Of a DNA stretch of 50,521 nucleotides, positions 25,777-34,089 are shown in pieces. The stretch is from positions 1-50,521 of the forward strand of contig JAUILP010000020.1 of assembly GCA_030432875.1 (NCBI GenBank). The letters run 5' to 3'. The notes beneath the pieces are model-generated. The model ran no database searches and was not told the origin of the DNA. It saw nothing but the letters and a program-made list of their open reading frames with translations. The DNA comes from Oligoflexia bacterium (GTDB lineage Bacteria > Bdellovibrionota_B > Oligoflexia > Oligoflexales > JAGOVF01). The position numbers and the translations under genes are program-made. Each line of letters starts with the position of its first letter. Positions within the stretch are counted from its first letter, which is position 1.

Positions 25777-27459
25777 CTACTGTTGATTGCACATTGGCTT
25801 TATTCGGTATATATAGAATCCAACTTCATCCCACCAGTATTCGTTACCGACATCGTGGCGCCACCCTTGTGTCTCATCTAATCCCCACCCCTTAACGTTT
25901 TCACGCGAAGGGACGCGGGTAAATTTTGCATCAGCATGCAAGCTTTTACCTAAAAGTTCGTCTTTTTCGCTCATGAGCAACTCAATATAAAGAAACTGTG
26001 ACTGAGCATATAAAGCATCATAGTTTTCTTTGAGCATGGTGAATTCTGCTATTAACTGCTGTCCCAAATCTTGACGCAGCGACGCTGCAATGCGCTCCAG
26101 ATAACTCTTTATTTTTGGCGCACCCGATCGAAAAAATTGATTTTTTCTCAGTCGCTGTAACTCGTCAATGACTTCTGCATATTGACGCCTAAAAAATAAC
26201 ATCGAATCCGTTGTTGTCGCGGTTGAAAGAACATCAGTGGCAATGCCTAGGCTTTCAGCAGGGACACCCGTGATAAAATTTTCTAAAAGTTCGTAAGCAT
26301 TATCGGCACGCAGCGTTTTGCGGCTTAAAAAATCATTCAGGCCATCTATTTTTTGGCTATGCTTCGTAAGAAATTCTTTAAGAGCATAGCGAGAGTCGTC
26401 CCAGAGGCACATCCAGTAAAATATATCTGCTTTTAAAATACTGGTCTCTGGGTTAAAGACTTTCTCAAAAAATTTGCTTTCTGCGCCATATAGAGCACCA
26501 AGCGCATGGTTAGGATACCCGCCCATAAAAAATGCCCAAGACTGGTCAAACAGCGCATCATAAAAAAACCTACTGTCTTTTGTGACCGCACGAAAGTGCA
26601 TAAAGGAATCCTGAAAATTTCTATTTTCGTAATTGAGTCGCCCTAATGTTAAGTGGATCAGATTGACGACTTCTGCATTTTTGGGATGACTCTTTAATAT
26701 ACGCTCCGACAGGCTATTGCTTGCCAGAAAGTTTAAAACTTCGAGGGCTTCGCTTATTTTGTTTTGGCGAATGAACAGCAATGATTTTTGGTAGTTGGCT
26801 AAAGCGTAGAGACTATCAGCGAGAGAGAGTTTACTGTACATAGTTATAGCGTCTGGAATACGATTTTGTTTTTCAAGGGCGTTACCCAAATAATAGAACC
26901 AATCGCCACCAAAAGGTGTTTTGGCTGGAACCGGAATATTCGCTTCAATTTGGTTGGTGGCTAAAGCTTCTAATACACCGATTATCGAATTGTCTTGATT
27001 AATTTTTGCGAGCAATTCCCAGGTATCATCAATAGAACCCTTAGCATTATTGCCCGGCATGGCCAATATTTGAGAGGCCAGCAATGCCGCTGAAAAACTG
27101 TAGTCTTGTTTAACAAGAAGCTTAGACATTTGCAAAAGCACTTGTGATTTTCCGTTAAAAGCAAATTGATCTAAATGGTCATGAAAATATATGAGCTTGT
27201 CCCACATTTTCTGGTCATTAATTTTTCCATTGCGGTACAAATCTTTGGTTTTTGCTAAAGAAATTTCCCACTCATTATTTTTTGTTTTAATTTCGGCCTT
27301 TAACGGTAGATTTGTCTTCGTCGTAGATTTTTTTAATTGTTTTTTACTGTTAGCCCCTTCTGCACCCAAGCTAATCCCCATAAAGATAATGCTAAGAATT
27401 GAAATTCTCATTTTAAACAAAGATATTTTTAATGTTTTTTTATTCATTATTTTCACCAT
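25777..27459 (-). CDS. Periplasmic TPR-like repeat protein
   Basis: 560 residues. Signal peptide (hydrophobic about 16-33), then TPR-like hairpins over about 80-370, for example FGGDWFYYLGNALEKQNRIP near 182. The C-terminus is distinctive and aromatic: GWRHDVGNEYWWDEVGFYIY. The ATG overlaps the beta-barrel gene by 7 bases. A second ATG at 27447 with GGTGA ahead of it may be the true start. It belongs to the same operon as the beta-barrel and the other TPR proteins. It is probably a scaffold between outer membrane and periplasm; the exact partner is unknown. Confidence 0.75.
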   Translation of the reverse strand: MVKIMNKKTLKISLFKMRISILSIIFMGISLGAEGANSKKQLKKSTTKTNLPLKAEIKTKNNEWEISLAKTKDLYRNGKINDQKMWDKLIYFHDHLDQFAFNGKSQVLLQMSKLLVKQDYSFSAALLASQILAMPGNNAKGSIDDTWELLAKINQDNSIIGVLEALATNQIEANIPVPAKTPFGGDWFYYLGNALEKQNRIPDAITMYSKLSLADSLYALANYQKSLLFIRQNKISEALEVLNFLASNSLSERILKSHPKNAEVVNLIHLTLGRLNYENRNFQDSFMHFRAVTKDSRFFYDALFDQSWAFFMGGYPNHALGALYGAESKFFEKVFNPETSILKADIFYWMCLWDDSRYALKEFLTKHSQKIDGLNDFLSRKTLRADNAYELLENFITGVPAESLGIATDVLSTATTTDSMLFFRRQYAEVIDELQRLRKNQFFRSGAPKIKSYLERIAASLRQDLGQQLIAEFTMLKENYDALYAQSQFLYIELLMSEKDELLGKSLHADAKFTRVPSRENVKGWGLDETQGWRHDVGNEYWWDEVGFYIYRIKPMCNQQ

Positions 27460-28166
27460 GGAATAAAATAGCTAAGGCCAAAATCAAGAGAAATCAGCTG
27501 TTTTCGCGTATCCTTACCCCCTCTTTTTTCCGTATAAATGCGTTCTCTAAAATCGACTCGAACTGACCATGACTTTGAAAAATAAAAGCGTTCACCGATG
27601 CCAATATTGATGGCATTTAGGTCACCCTGATCTGTAGAAATTTTTGAAATACCACCGGCTAGATAAAGGTCAAAATAGAGTATATATAAATCGAGGAGAT
27701 TGAGTTTTCCGTACATCGGGGCAAATACTCCCGTTATATCTGTTATTTTTTGTACAGCATTGACCTCTGGATCCAGGCGCCGGGGAGAATTATCGCCATT
27801 AGGATCGGGGGGATCATAGGGGATGACCACTTTTTGGTTTAAGGCTTTGCGATCGTCGCTGTCACTGATGGAGGTAGTAAGATGCTGTACCTCCACACCC
27901 GCCCACTCATTAAAGAATAAGGCGCCGCGAAAACCATGCAGGAGAATTTTTAAATAGGCTTCATCACGGACGCTGCCAAAGACTAGACCCAGTTCGGGGC
28001 GCATGGTTTTTTCAAAATAGCGGTTTTGCAAAACATTAACCGGAGCTTTGGTCTGTTCTCCCCTCAAATCTTCTGGTTTCATTTCAAAGGCTTCTAAAAG
28101 AATTGCCGGAAAGAACATAAGATATGTTGCTAGGATGGCAAAATATGCCCGATGATTGAGCACCAT
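27453..28166 (-). CDS. Outer-membrane beta-barrel protein (myxobacterial-type OMP family)
   Basis: 237 residues with a signal peptide (about 1-26). The family start is NVLQNRYFEKTMRPELGLVFG (about 45-65, written here as a 21-residue span but key residues are QNR, F, and ELG). Alternating strands follow, ending IGERFYFSKSWSVRVDFRERIY and a C-terminal LSYFIPW, as expected for a barrel ending in an aromatic residue. It fits the outer membrane beta-barrel domain family (TIGR04565) known mainly from Myxococcota and Bdellovibrionota, whose members include GltA/GltB-type gliding proteins. Ribosome binding site AGAGGA. A second family member lies at 36078-36974. Confidence 0.8.
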   Translation of the reverse strand: MVLNHRAYFAILATYLMFFPAILLEAFEMKPEDLRGEQTKAPVNVLQNRYFEKTMRPELGLVFGSVRDEAYLKILLHGFRGALFFNEWAGVEVQHLTTSISDSDDRKALNQKVVIPYDPPDPNGDNSPRRLDPEVNAVQKITDITGVFAPMYGKLNLLDLYILYFDLYLAGGISKISTDQGDLNAINIGIGERFYFSKSWSVRVDFRERIYTEKRGGKDTRKQLISLDFGLSYFIPW

Positions 28167-28299
28167 AAGATATTCCTCTAAAGTTTTAGGTGAACTTCTG
28201 TTCCCACATCAAACGCTTCGGATAAAATGTATTTTATTTGAGGTGTTTTTTAAAAATCACGCTCTATGGTATTTTATCACAAAAACTACAGGTAGTTAC

Positions 28300-28881
28300 C
28301 TAAGGGGTTTGTTGGCGAAAATCAGCGTTTTTAAGCATCAAAGCCGTAAGGCCCCAGATATTGCAGTAGGGGGTCTGGTAGGAATAGGACTGTTTTTTTA
28401 TGCCAAAAACATTAAATTCAAATGTTTGGCAACGGTCCGCCGTGAGATACAGCCAGGGAATGAGAAAAATTTCTTCAACTTCATCAGGGTTAGGTTCTAA
28501 ATTTATATCCGGGTTGTCAGTATCTTGAGCGACCAGGGGAACAATGGCAGTCCCATCAAGGCCAACTAGCGGTTGCAGCGCCCCCATATAGTCGATGGTA
28601 GAAGAGTGGTAGCCCACTTCTTCCGTTAACTCCCTCCTCGCCGCAGCGACCAGAGTTTCCCCTGGGTCCACATGACCTCCTGCAAAACTAACTTGGCCTT
28701 TGTGCGACCTAAGGCGGCGACTTCGTCGCGTCAGGAGCACACGTGCATAGGAGTCAAGCTCCGATTGACTTGGTGCTAAGAACAAAATTGTGACGACAGC
28801 TAATTTGCGCTGAACGCCAAAACCAGCTTCCATCAGCTGATCTAATGGCTCCAAAGGACTGATTTTATGGGGAAGCAACAT
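28300..28881 (-). CDS. Nudix hydrolase, CoA pyrophosphatase (NudL) type
   Basis: 193 residues. The Nudix box runs from Gly69 to Gly90 (G-x5-E75-x7-R83-E84-L-x-E87-E88-x-G) with all metal-binding glutamates. Just before it SHKGQVSFAGG (59-69) is the hallmark of the CoA pyrophosphatase subfamily. It probably hydrolyses CoA or acyl-CoA diphosphates in the cytoplasm. It lies 28 bases after the bactofilin gene and 133 bases before the beta-barrel gene, all on one strand. It is likely a housekeeping enzyme sharing a transcript rather than part of the envelope machine. Confidence 0.88.
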   Translation of the reverse strand: MLLPHKISPLEPLDQLMEAGFGVQRKLAVVTILFLAPSQSELDSYARVLLTRRSRRLRSHKGQVSFAGGHVDPGETLVAAARRELTEEVGYHSSTIDYMGALQPLVGLDGTAIVPLVAQDTDNPDINLEPNPDEVEEIFLIPWLYLTADRCQTFEFNVFGIKKQSYSYQTPYCNIWGLTALMLKNADFRQQTP

Positions 28882-28909
28882 GAAGTTAAAATATTTTGCT
28901 CACATAATA

Positions 28910-29404
28910 TTAATTTATAGCGATATTGCTTTCGTCCTTAGTGGCCGTCTCGGAGGTCCCAACCACATACATTTCTGCGCTTTTGGGATTTTCTTTGCCA
29001 TCCGTGATAGATTTTTTGGAATCGGCTGATTTTTCATTCATCTGGCCTGTCATCACTACGCTTCCATTAAATTTGGCCCCTTCTTTGATGAACAAAGAAG
29101 ACGTGACTATTTCAGCATTAACTTCGCACTTTTCAGAAAGTTCCAAGCGCCGTTTGGCACTGATTGTCCCCTCCACTTTTCCATGGACGATGATATTTTC
29201 ACCGGTGATTTCCGCAAAAATATGGGCACCTTCTTCGATAATAAGAAACCCCTCCGAAATGATTTCCCCTTCAACGCGGCCCGCTATGCGACTCGATCCT
29301 TGGCATAATAGTTTTCCAGTAAAAGCACATCCACGGGAAAGTATCGTAACGCCAAGGTCTTTTGCGTTAATAGTTTGATGCTTATTCTTGTCGCTATGAA
29401 ACAT
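28910..29404 (-). CDS. Bactofilin (polymer-forming cytoskeletal protein)
   Basis: 164 residues. The central right-handed beta-helix domain (about 15-120) is built from short hydrophobic repeats such as SRIAGRVEGEIISEGFLIIE and GENIIVHGKVEGTISAKRRL. The N-terminus is short and the Ser/Lys/Glu-rich tail (about 125-164) is disordered, as usual in bactofilins. It should polymerise without nucleotide and act as a scaffold at the membrane. It is the first gene of the strand-wise run that continues into the Nudix gene and the TPR/beta-barrel operon. Ribosome binding site GGGG. It is divergent from the unknown gene at 29507. Confidence 0.92.
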   Translation of the reverse strand: MFHSDKNKHQTINAKDLGVTILSRGCAFTGKLLCQGSSRIAGRVEGEIISEGFLIIEEGAHIFAEITGENIIVHGKVEGTISAKRRLELSEKCEVNAEIVTSSLFIKEGAKFNGSVVMTGQMNEKSADSKKSITDGKENPKSAEMYVVGTSETATKDESNIAIN

Positions 29405-29506
29405 GGTTTTTCCCCAATCAGAATTAAATGCTGGTAGTTCGGTTTAGTGTTCTCTAGTCCTTATGATACAATAAACTAACCACTTTTGGCAAAGGCAAAT
29501 CCACCC

Positions 29507-30217
29507 ATGAAACCGTCACATCTTCAGCGTTATCAGGCCAATCCGACTGCCGTTATTCCAGAATTTAATGTCGCTCACGCTAATTTTCTCGCTGCAGAAA
29601 AAAAACACCTTAAAGACAAAGATTTGATTTGGATAGCGGAACACCGTTTGGGATCATTTTTCAGCATAGAAAAACCAATTCCTCATTTAAAAAGACCGTA
29701 CCTTAGTCCTTGGCGTGAGCTGCTATGGCTCGTAAAACATGATGAAATGCGCATAGGAACAATCTGTGCTCAGGTGACCTTAGGTATTTTTGCAAAAATT
29801 AATATTATGTTAGATTTCCCCCCCGCGTCGGAACCCTATTTAAAAGCCGTCACATTTGAAGAATTTTTACGCTTATTTTTGTCTGCAATATTTTTAGGGG
29901 TAGAAGCCGAAGTCGCTAAGGTGTTTTTTATACAAAAGACTATTTTTAGTAGTTTAGAGAAATATGGCGCTTATACCCAGCCGCCGACCTGGGTTATAAA
30001 GCCAGCATACGAGCTATTTGGAGAACCGATGATAAAACTATTGGGTTATGAAATCGCGGCGGAGGTGTGGTGGAACCACAATGATAAAAATAGCGACAGC
30101 GAAAAGCTAAAGTACATTCTAGGCAAAAGACAAATAATCCTAGACAAATACGGGAAAAAACCCGTAAAAGTAGCCAAAAAATCCATCCTAAAAACACTTT
30201 GGGCTTGGGGCCGATAG
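29507..30217 (+). CDS. Hypothetical cytosolic protein
   Basis: About 236 residues from the ATG at 29507; a TTG at 29486 would add seven. Not recognised. There is no signal peptide. The middle (about 95-155) has a moderately hydrophobic helical stretch (FLRLFLSAIFLGVEAEVAKV) that may be buried or membrane-associated. Conserved-looking aromatic pieces are SPWRELLWLVKHDEMRIG and PPTWVIKPAYELFGEP. The C-terminus is basic. It is divergent from the bactofilin gene and convergent with the UDP-glucose dehydrogenase gene, so it is probably transcribed alone. Confidence 0.65.
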   Translation: MKPSHLQRYQANPTAVIPEFNVAHANFLAAEKKHLKDKDLIWIAEHRLGSFFSIEKPIPHLKRPYLSPWRELLWLVKHDEMRIGTICAQVTLGIFAKINIMLDFPPASEPYLKAVTFEEFLRLFLSAIFLGVEAEVAKVFFIQKTIFSSLEKYGAYTQPPTWVIKPAYELFGEPMIKLLGYEIAAEVWWNHNDKNSDSEKLKYILGKRQIILDKYGKKPVKVAKKSILKTLWAWGR

Positions 30218-30221
30218 CAAG

Positions 30222-30345
30222 TGCTACTGCGTTAAATTGGGTATATCAAGGCGCGAGGACGAGGAAAAAGCGGCGTTTACATCACCTTAAATGCGCATTT
30301 TTTATGGGTGAGCAACACAGTTATCGCAAATTTAACGCAGCAGTA
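30222..30345. repeat. 124-bp element bounded by inverted repeats between convergent genes
   Basis: The left end (GCTACTGCGTTAAATT, 30223-30238) and right end (AATTTAACGCAGCAGT, 30329-30344) are inverted repeats: 12 bases are identical (AATTTAACGCAG) and the rest is near-identical. They enclose about 90 bases. The element fills the whole gap between the unknown gene and the UDP-glucose dehydrogenase stop codon. It could be a miniature mobile element or a dispersed intergenic repeat, and might also end both transcripts. No T-run is seen at either end. Confidence 0.55.
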
Positions 30346-31680
30346 TTAGCCACGACCGATACCATAATACTTAAAGCCCAAACCTTTAATAACATCAGGG
30401 TCAAACTGGTTGCGCCCATCAAAAATGACAGGTTTCTTCAATTGGTCGCGGAGTTTCATGAAATCAGGCGTACGAAAGGGCTTCCACTCAGTCACTAAAA
30501 TCAGCGCATCAGCACCTTCGGTTGCGGAATATTGTTGATCGGTTAACTTCACAGAACCACTATCAAGCCAGTGTTTGGGCATGAGTTTTTTTGCATTTTC
30601 ATTGGCTAAAGGATCATGGGCGACAACCTTTGCGCCTTTTTCAAGCAGAGCCTCTATAATCACTAGGGAGGGCGCTTCACGCATATCATCCGTATCCGGC
30701 TTAAATGCTAGGCCCCAAACGGCGAAAACCAGGCCCGAAATATCATGGTTGAAATGCCTCTCTATGGCCTGGAGAATGTATTTTTTATGCCGAGAATTGC
30801 GCTCTTTAACAGCACTCAAAACTAGAGGTTCATAACCTATATTGTTTGCCATAGTTATTAAAGCATCGACATCTTTCGGAAAACACGACCCCCCATAGCC
30901 AACACCCGAATAGAGAAACTGAGGGCCAATTCTTTTGTCCAGTCCAATGCCGTAGCGAACATCTTCAATATCTGCGCTTAACATATCGCACATAACGGCA
31001 ATTTCATTCATAAAGGATATACGGGTAGCGAGCATCGCATTAGCGGCATATTTGGTCATTTCGGCGGACTCAATTTTCATCACCAGGGCACGGTCCATGT
31101 AGCGATTAAATGGCTTGTAAAGAATTTTAAGACGCTGCGCTGTTTCGTCCTCATCAACACCAAAAACAAAGCGCTCTGGACTAAATGTTTCCTGAACCGC
31201 ACGTCCTTGCTTAAGAAACTCTGGGGTAAATGCCACCAAGGCCTGGGCAGGATTTTTCCGACTTGCTAGTTGTTCATGTATATACTGCTGAACTTTTCTC
31301 GTCGTTCCAACGGGTACAGTAGATTTTATCGCAATGACCGTATCTTTCTTCATGGCGGAGATAATATCATTTACCGCGCCCCACAAATAATCTAGGTTGG
31401 CTTGTCCATCTTCCTTCGCAGGAGTTCCTACACATATAAAATAAAAATCTGCGTCAGGGGCGCTTTCTGCAAGATCATGCGAGAACGTTAATCTATCGGC
31501 TCGAAGGTTGCGCATTAAAAGATCGGCGAGTCCCGGTTCATATATTGGACTAATCCCTTTTTTAAGCAGTTTCAACCGATCCTGGTCTATCTCAATACCG
31601 ATGACTTGGTTTCCAGATTCGGCGAAGCAAGCGGCTGTGGGAAGTCCCACATACCCGGTTCCAATAATGCATATTTTCAT
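30346..31680 (-). CDS. UDP-glucose 6-dehydrogenase
   Basis: 444 residues, normal length. N-terminal NAD-binding motif GTGYVGLPTA (7-16), ICVGTP (82-87), TPEFLKQGRAV (152-162), and the catalytic Cys266 in GYGGSCFPKDV. C-terminal domain with VWGLAFKPDTDDMREAPS. It oxidises UDP-glucose to UDP-glucuronate, a precursor of capsule, exopolysaccharide and modified lipid A. The gene stands alone on its strand. The phosphoglucomutase at 34090 would supply glucose-1-phosphate for the UDP-glucose it uses. Symbols ugd, udg and tuaD are all in use for this family. Confidence 0.95.
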   Translation of the reverse strand: MKICIIGTGYVGLPTAACFAESGNQVIGIEIDQDRLKLLKKGISPIYEPGLADLLMRNLRADRLTFSHDLAESAPDADFYFICVGTPAKEDGQANLDYLWGAVNDIISAMKKDTVIAIKSTVPVGTTRKVQQYIHEQLASRKNPAQALVAFTPEFLKQGRAVQETFSPERFVFGVDEDETAQRLKILYKPFNRYMDRALVMKIESAEMTKYAANAMLATRISFMNEIAVMCDMLSADIEDVRYGIGLDKRIGPQFLYSGVGYGGSCFPKDVDALITMANNIGYEPLVLSAVKERNSRHKKYILQAIERHFNHDISGLVFAVWGLAFKPDTDDMREAPSLVIIEALLEKGAKVVAHDPLANENAKKLMPKHWLDSGSVKLTDQQYSATEGADALILVTEWKPFRTPDFMKLRDQLKKPVIFDGRNQFDPDVIKGLGFKYYGIGRG

Positions 31681-32084
31681 TTTTTTAGCCTAAGTGCGAA
31701 AAAATAAAGGTTAATTGCCATGTCACACCGCAGTTATACTAAAAACCTAGATAAATTTCGATGTTTTTATGTTCGAATACACCGTAATGCCCTTAAAGCC
31801 TCTCTGAACCATATTTTAAAATGATGAAAAAATTATACCCATATAGGCATTTTCCTGAGCCGGGTAATTTATCAGTTTTTAGTAATGATTTTAACTCAAT
31901 AAATTACCTGAGTCCTTAATTTCCGTTCATGGGTTAATGTCTAATATCCACCCATCAATTTCTAAAGAACAAGGCGCTTAGACATGGAGAAGCAGCGAAA
32001 CAATATAATGGATAATACCAACTATTCCTTGGCCAGCCACCCAGCTATTGAGAGACCTAGGCAATTATGACTAAGAAAATATTT
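31681..32084. other. Non-coding stretch with one A/T-rich stem
   Basis: No supported gene. GGTAATTTAT (31863-31872) pairs with ATAAATTACC (31899-31908), a 10-bp stem that may lie in the leader of the dehydrogenase transcript. A 28-codon plus-strand frame at 31984 (MEKQRNN) has no clear ribosome binding site and is not called. The 3' end of the GT-C gene borders the right side. Confidence 0.4.
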
Positions 32085-33821
32085 TTAAAAAGGCAAACTC
32101 AGACTCACTTGATCAAATAAACTTACGTTTTTCTTATCAAACCAGCACATGTGGTTTTCAAGTGAACGGTATCTATACTCATAGTAGGTACACTTACTAA
32201 TGATGGGCTCCAAATTATCAGCGTTTCCTAGACAGTTCTTAAAGCCAAATCCACAATAATAGTCTAATTCAGCATTATAAAAATCCAAATTCATACGATT
32301 CGGGAGTACCGGTTTTGAGGTGGCAGACATTTCTAATAGTTTCTGACATGCAGGGTACTTATAGTTTTGTTCTCCTAAAATTATCGCCTCAATATAACTA
32401 GGAAAAACCGAATGTGCCTGATTAAAAAACCTGAGCTCACCCTCTTTTCTAAAATAATTAAAATCACCATCATAAAAGACGCTTAGACTATATTTGCGTT
32501 CAATATCATAAAAATCACTTTCTTCAAAGATATAAAGACTCCGCACTATTTGCCTCGTTGTTGTAAAATCACTCCTGCGAAAATATTCTTCTGCCATAAT
32601 TTCATAGAATTTGGCTGGTGCTTCGTGCTTAAGGGAATGCTGAAACATGCGATCACTATCTTCCCAAACATAAATATTAGACCACTTAAAAAAGGAAAAT
32701 ATTAAACCGATAGCAAACGCCAAAATTAGGATTATTTTTTGCTTATAAACTGATCCCCGCTCATATAGTGGTTGAAGCAAATATAAAAATGAGACCATCA
32801 AACCAAAAGAACCGATTAGCGAGTAAGTGTTAAAAATAAATATATAGGATATCCGGCTATTCGTGATGAGTAAGGGACAAAACCAAAATGATAACCAGAT
32901 GAGGATATTTCTATTTCGGCCTTTAAGAGTCCACAGGCAAATGATGGTAAGAAGTATAAGCCCAATTAAATTAAGGGTAGATCCCTGATAATAGTACATG
33001 GATAAGGAAAACGGATAAATAAAATTTATAAACTGACGGCCAAAAGCGAGCATTGAGGTTCCGAGATCATACCCCATGAGTTTTTGTCCCCACATATTGG
33101 TAAAAATCGGAGATTTATAATAGTAATCATTAAGTGCGAGCACAAATAAAAAAATAAAAGACAGTGGAATAAACAACCGCGTGAGCTGCCTAAATGGAAT
33201 TTTTCTGATGAAGATCAAATATACTGCCCACCAAAGTGGAAACAAGGCACCGATCGGCTGGGAAAAACAGGCAATAAAAAAATACAAATTAATTAATATG
33301 GCGTTTTTTTTGCTTTGTGGTTCTTGTGAAACGACTCGCTCCGTTGACAAAATAATAAATAAACAAGCCAGCAGATGTTTCCTCGCCCAAATCCAACCAA
33401 CAGACCATACATAAAATGGATTAGCTAATATAAGGCCGAGACATAAAAGCCTAAGTTTTCCACCGAAATTTAAATTGACTAATATTTTGTTAAATCCAAG
33501 AAGGATGCCAATCCAGATAAGGACGTTAAATAAATGATAGGTCGTGAAGCCCAGAAGATCATTGAGGGCAAAATTTAAAAAAAAGGTTAGATCCCTAAAT
33601 GGCTGAATATCGGGTATGCGTCCACTTGTTAAACCATCAAGGTACTGCGATATATTTGAAATGGGAATAAGAGTTCCCATAAAAGTTTGATCATCCCAGA
33701 CAGATACGTGGTCGTTTAAAATTAGGCGCATGTAAAAACCTAATTCTATAAAAGCCAGAAAAAACAAAGGAAAATACTTATATTGAGAGATTTTCCTTAA
33801 TTTTTTAAATATTTTTTCCAT
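32085..33821 (-). CDS. Multi-spanning GT-C-type membrane protein (TMTC-like, without TPRs)
   Basis: 578 residues from the ATG at 33821; a TTG two codons upstream is also open. About ten membrane segments span residues 17-370, then a soluble domain of about 200 residues. The first extracytoplasmic loop carries VWDD (Asp43, Asp44), the position of the catalytic acidic residue in GT-C glycosyltransferases. It is followed by QPFRDLTFFLNFAL and YHLFNVLIW, which resemble the RPL-LSF-LN and YHL-N motifs of TMTC/PMT-like proteins. I infer a lipid-linked sugar-dependent glycosyltransferase acting at the periplasmic face. The soluble tail has several Cys and aromatic residues but no repeats I can name. 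Acceptor and sugar are unknown. Confidence 0.6.
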   Translation of the reverse strand: MEKIFKKLRKISQYKYFPLFFLAFIELGFYMRLILNDHVSVWDDQTFMGTLIPISNISQYLDGLTSGRIPDIQPFRDLTFFLNFALNDLLGFTTYHLFNVLIWIGILLGFNKILVNLNFGGKLRLLCLGLILANPFYVWSVGWIWARKHLLACLFIILSTERVVSQEPQSKKNAILINLYFFIACFSQPIGALFPLWWAVYLIFIRKIPFRQLTRLFIPLSFIFLFVLALNDYYYKSPIFTNMWGQKLMGYDLGTSMLAFGRQFINFIYPFSLSMYYYQGSTLNLIGLILLTIICLWTLKGRNRNILIWLSFWFCPLLITNSRISYIFIFNTYSLIGSFGLMVSFLYLLQPLYERGSVYKQKIILILAFAIGLIFSFFKWSNIYVWEDSDRMFQHSLKHEAPAKFYEIMAEEYFRRSDFTTTRQIVRSLYIFEESDFYDIERKYSLSVFYDGDFNYFRKEGELRFFNQAHSVFPSYIEAIILGEQNYKYPACQKLLEMSATSKPVLPNRMNLDFYNAELDYYCGFGFKNCLGNADNLEPIISKCTYYEYRYRSLENHMCWFDKKNVSLFDQVSLSLPF

Positions 33822-34089
33822 GGACAAGTTGCTTTCTTTTTAAAAAACAAATATTAGGAAGAAAAATATAAGGACTAAAGGTTCCTAAATCACCTTCGGT
33901 TTTGACTGAAAACTCACGTTTATTAAAATTGTTCTGTCATTAAATATACTTGAAATGCTAGGGATATGGAACTTATTTTCTATGGCATGAGTTCCTGACC
34001 ACATTCGCAAAATAATGGATGTCTTCGCTTTGATTTTTTGGTTACACTGACGCTATTGATTAGTACATCTTAGATAGGAGAATGCTCCC

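Noticed and set aside
28926-29378. A 150-codon open frame on the plus strand
   Set aside because: Antisense to the bactofilin gene, whose beta-helix repeats are clear; no ribosome binding site.
31984-32070. A 28-codon plus-strand frame starting MEKQRNN
   Set aside because: No clear ribosome binding site, no similarity and too short to support.
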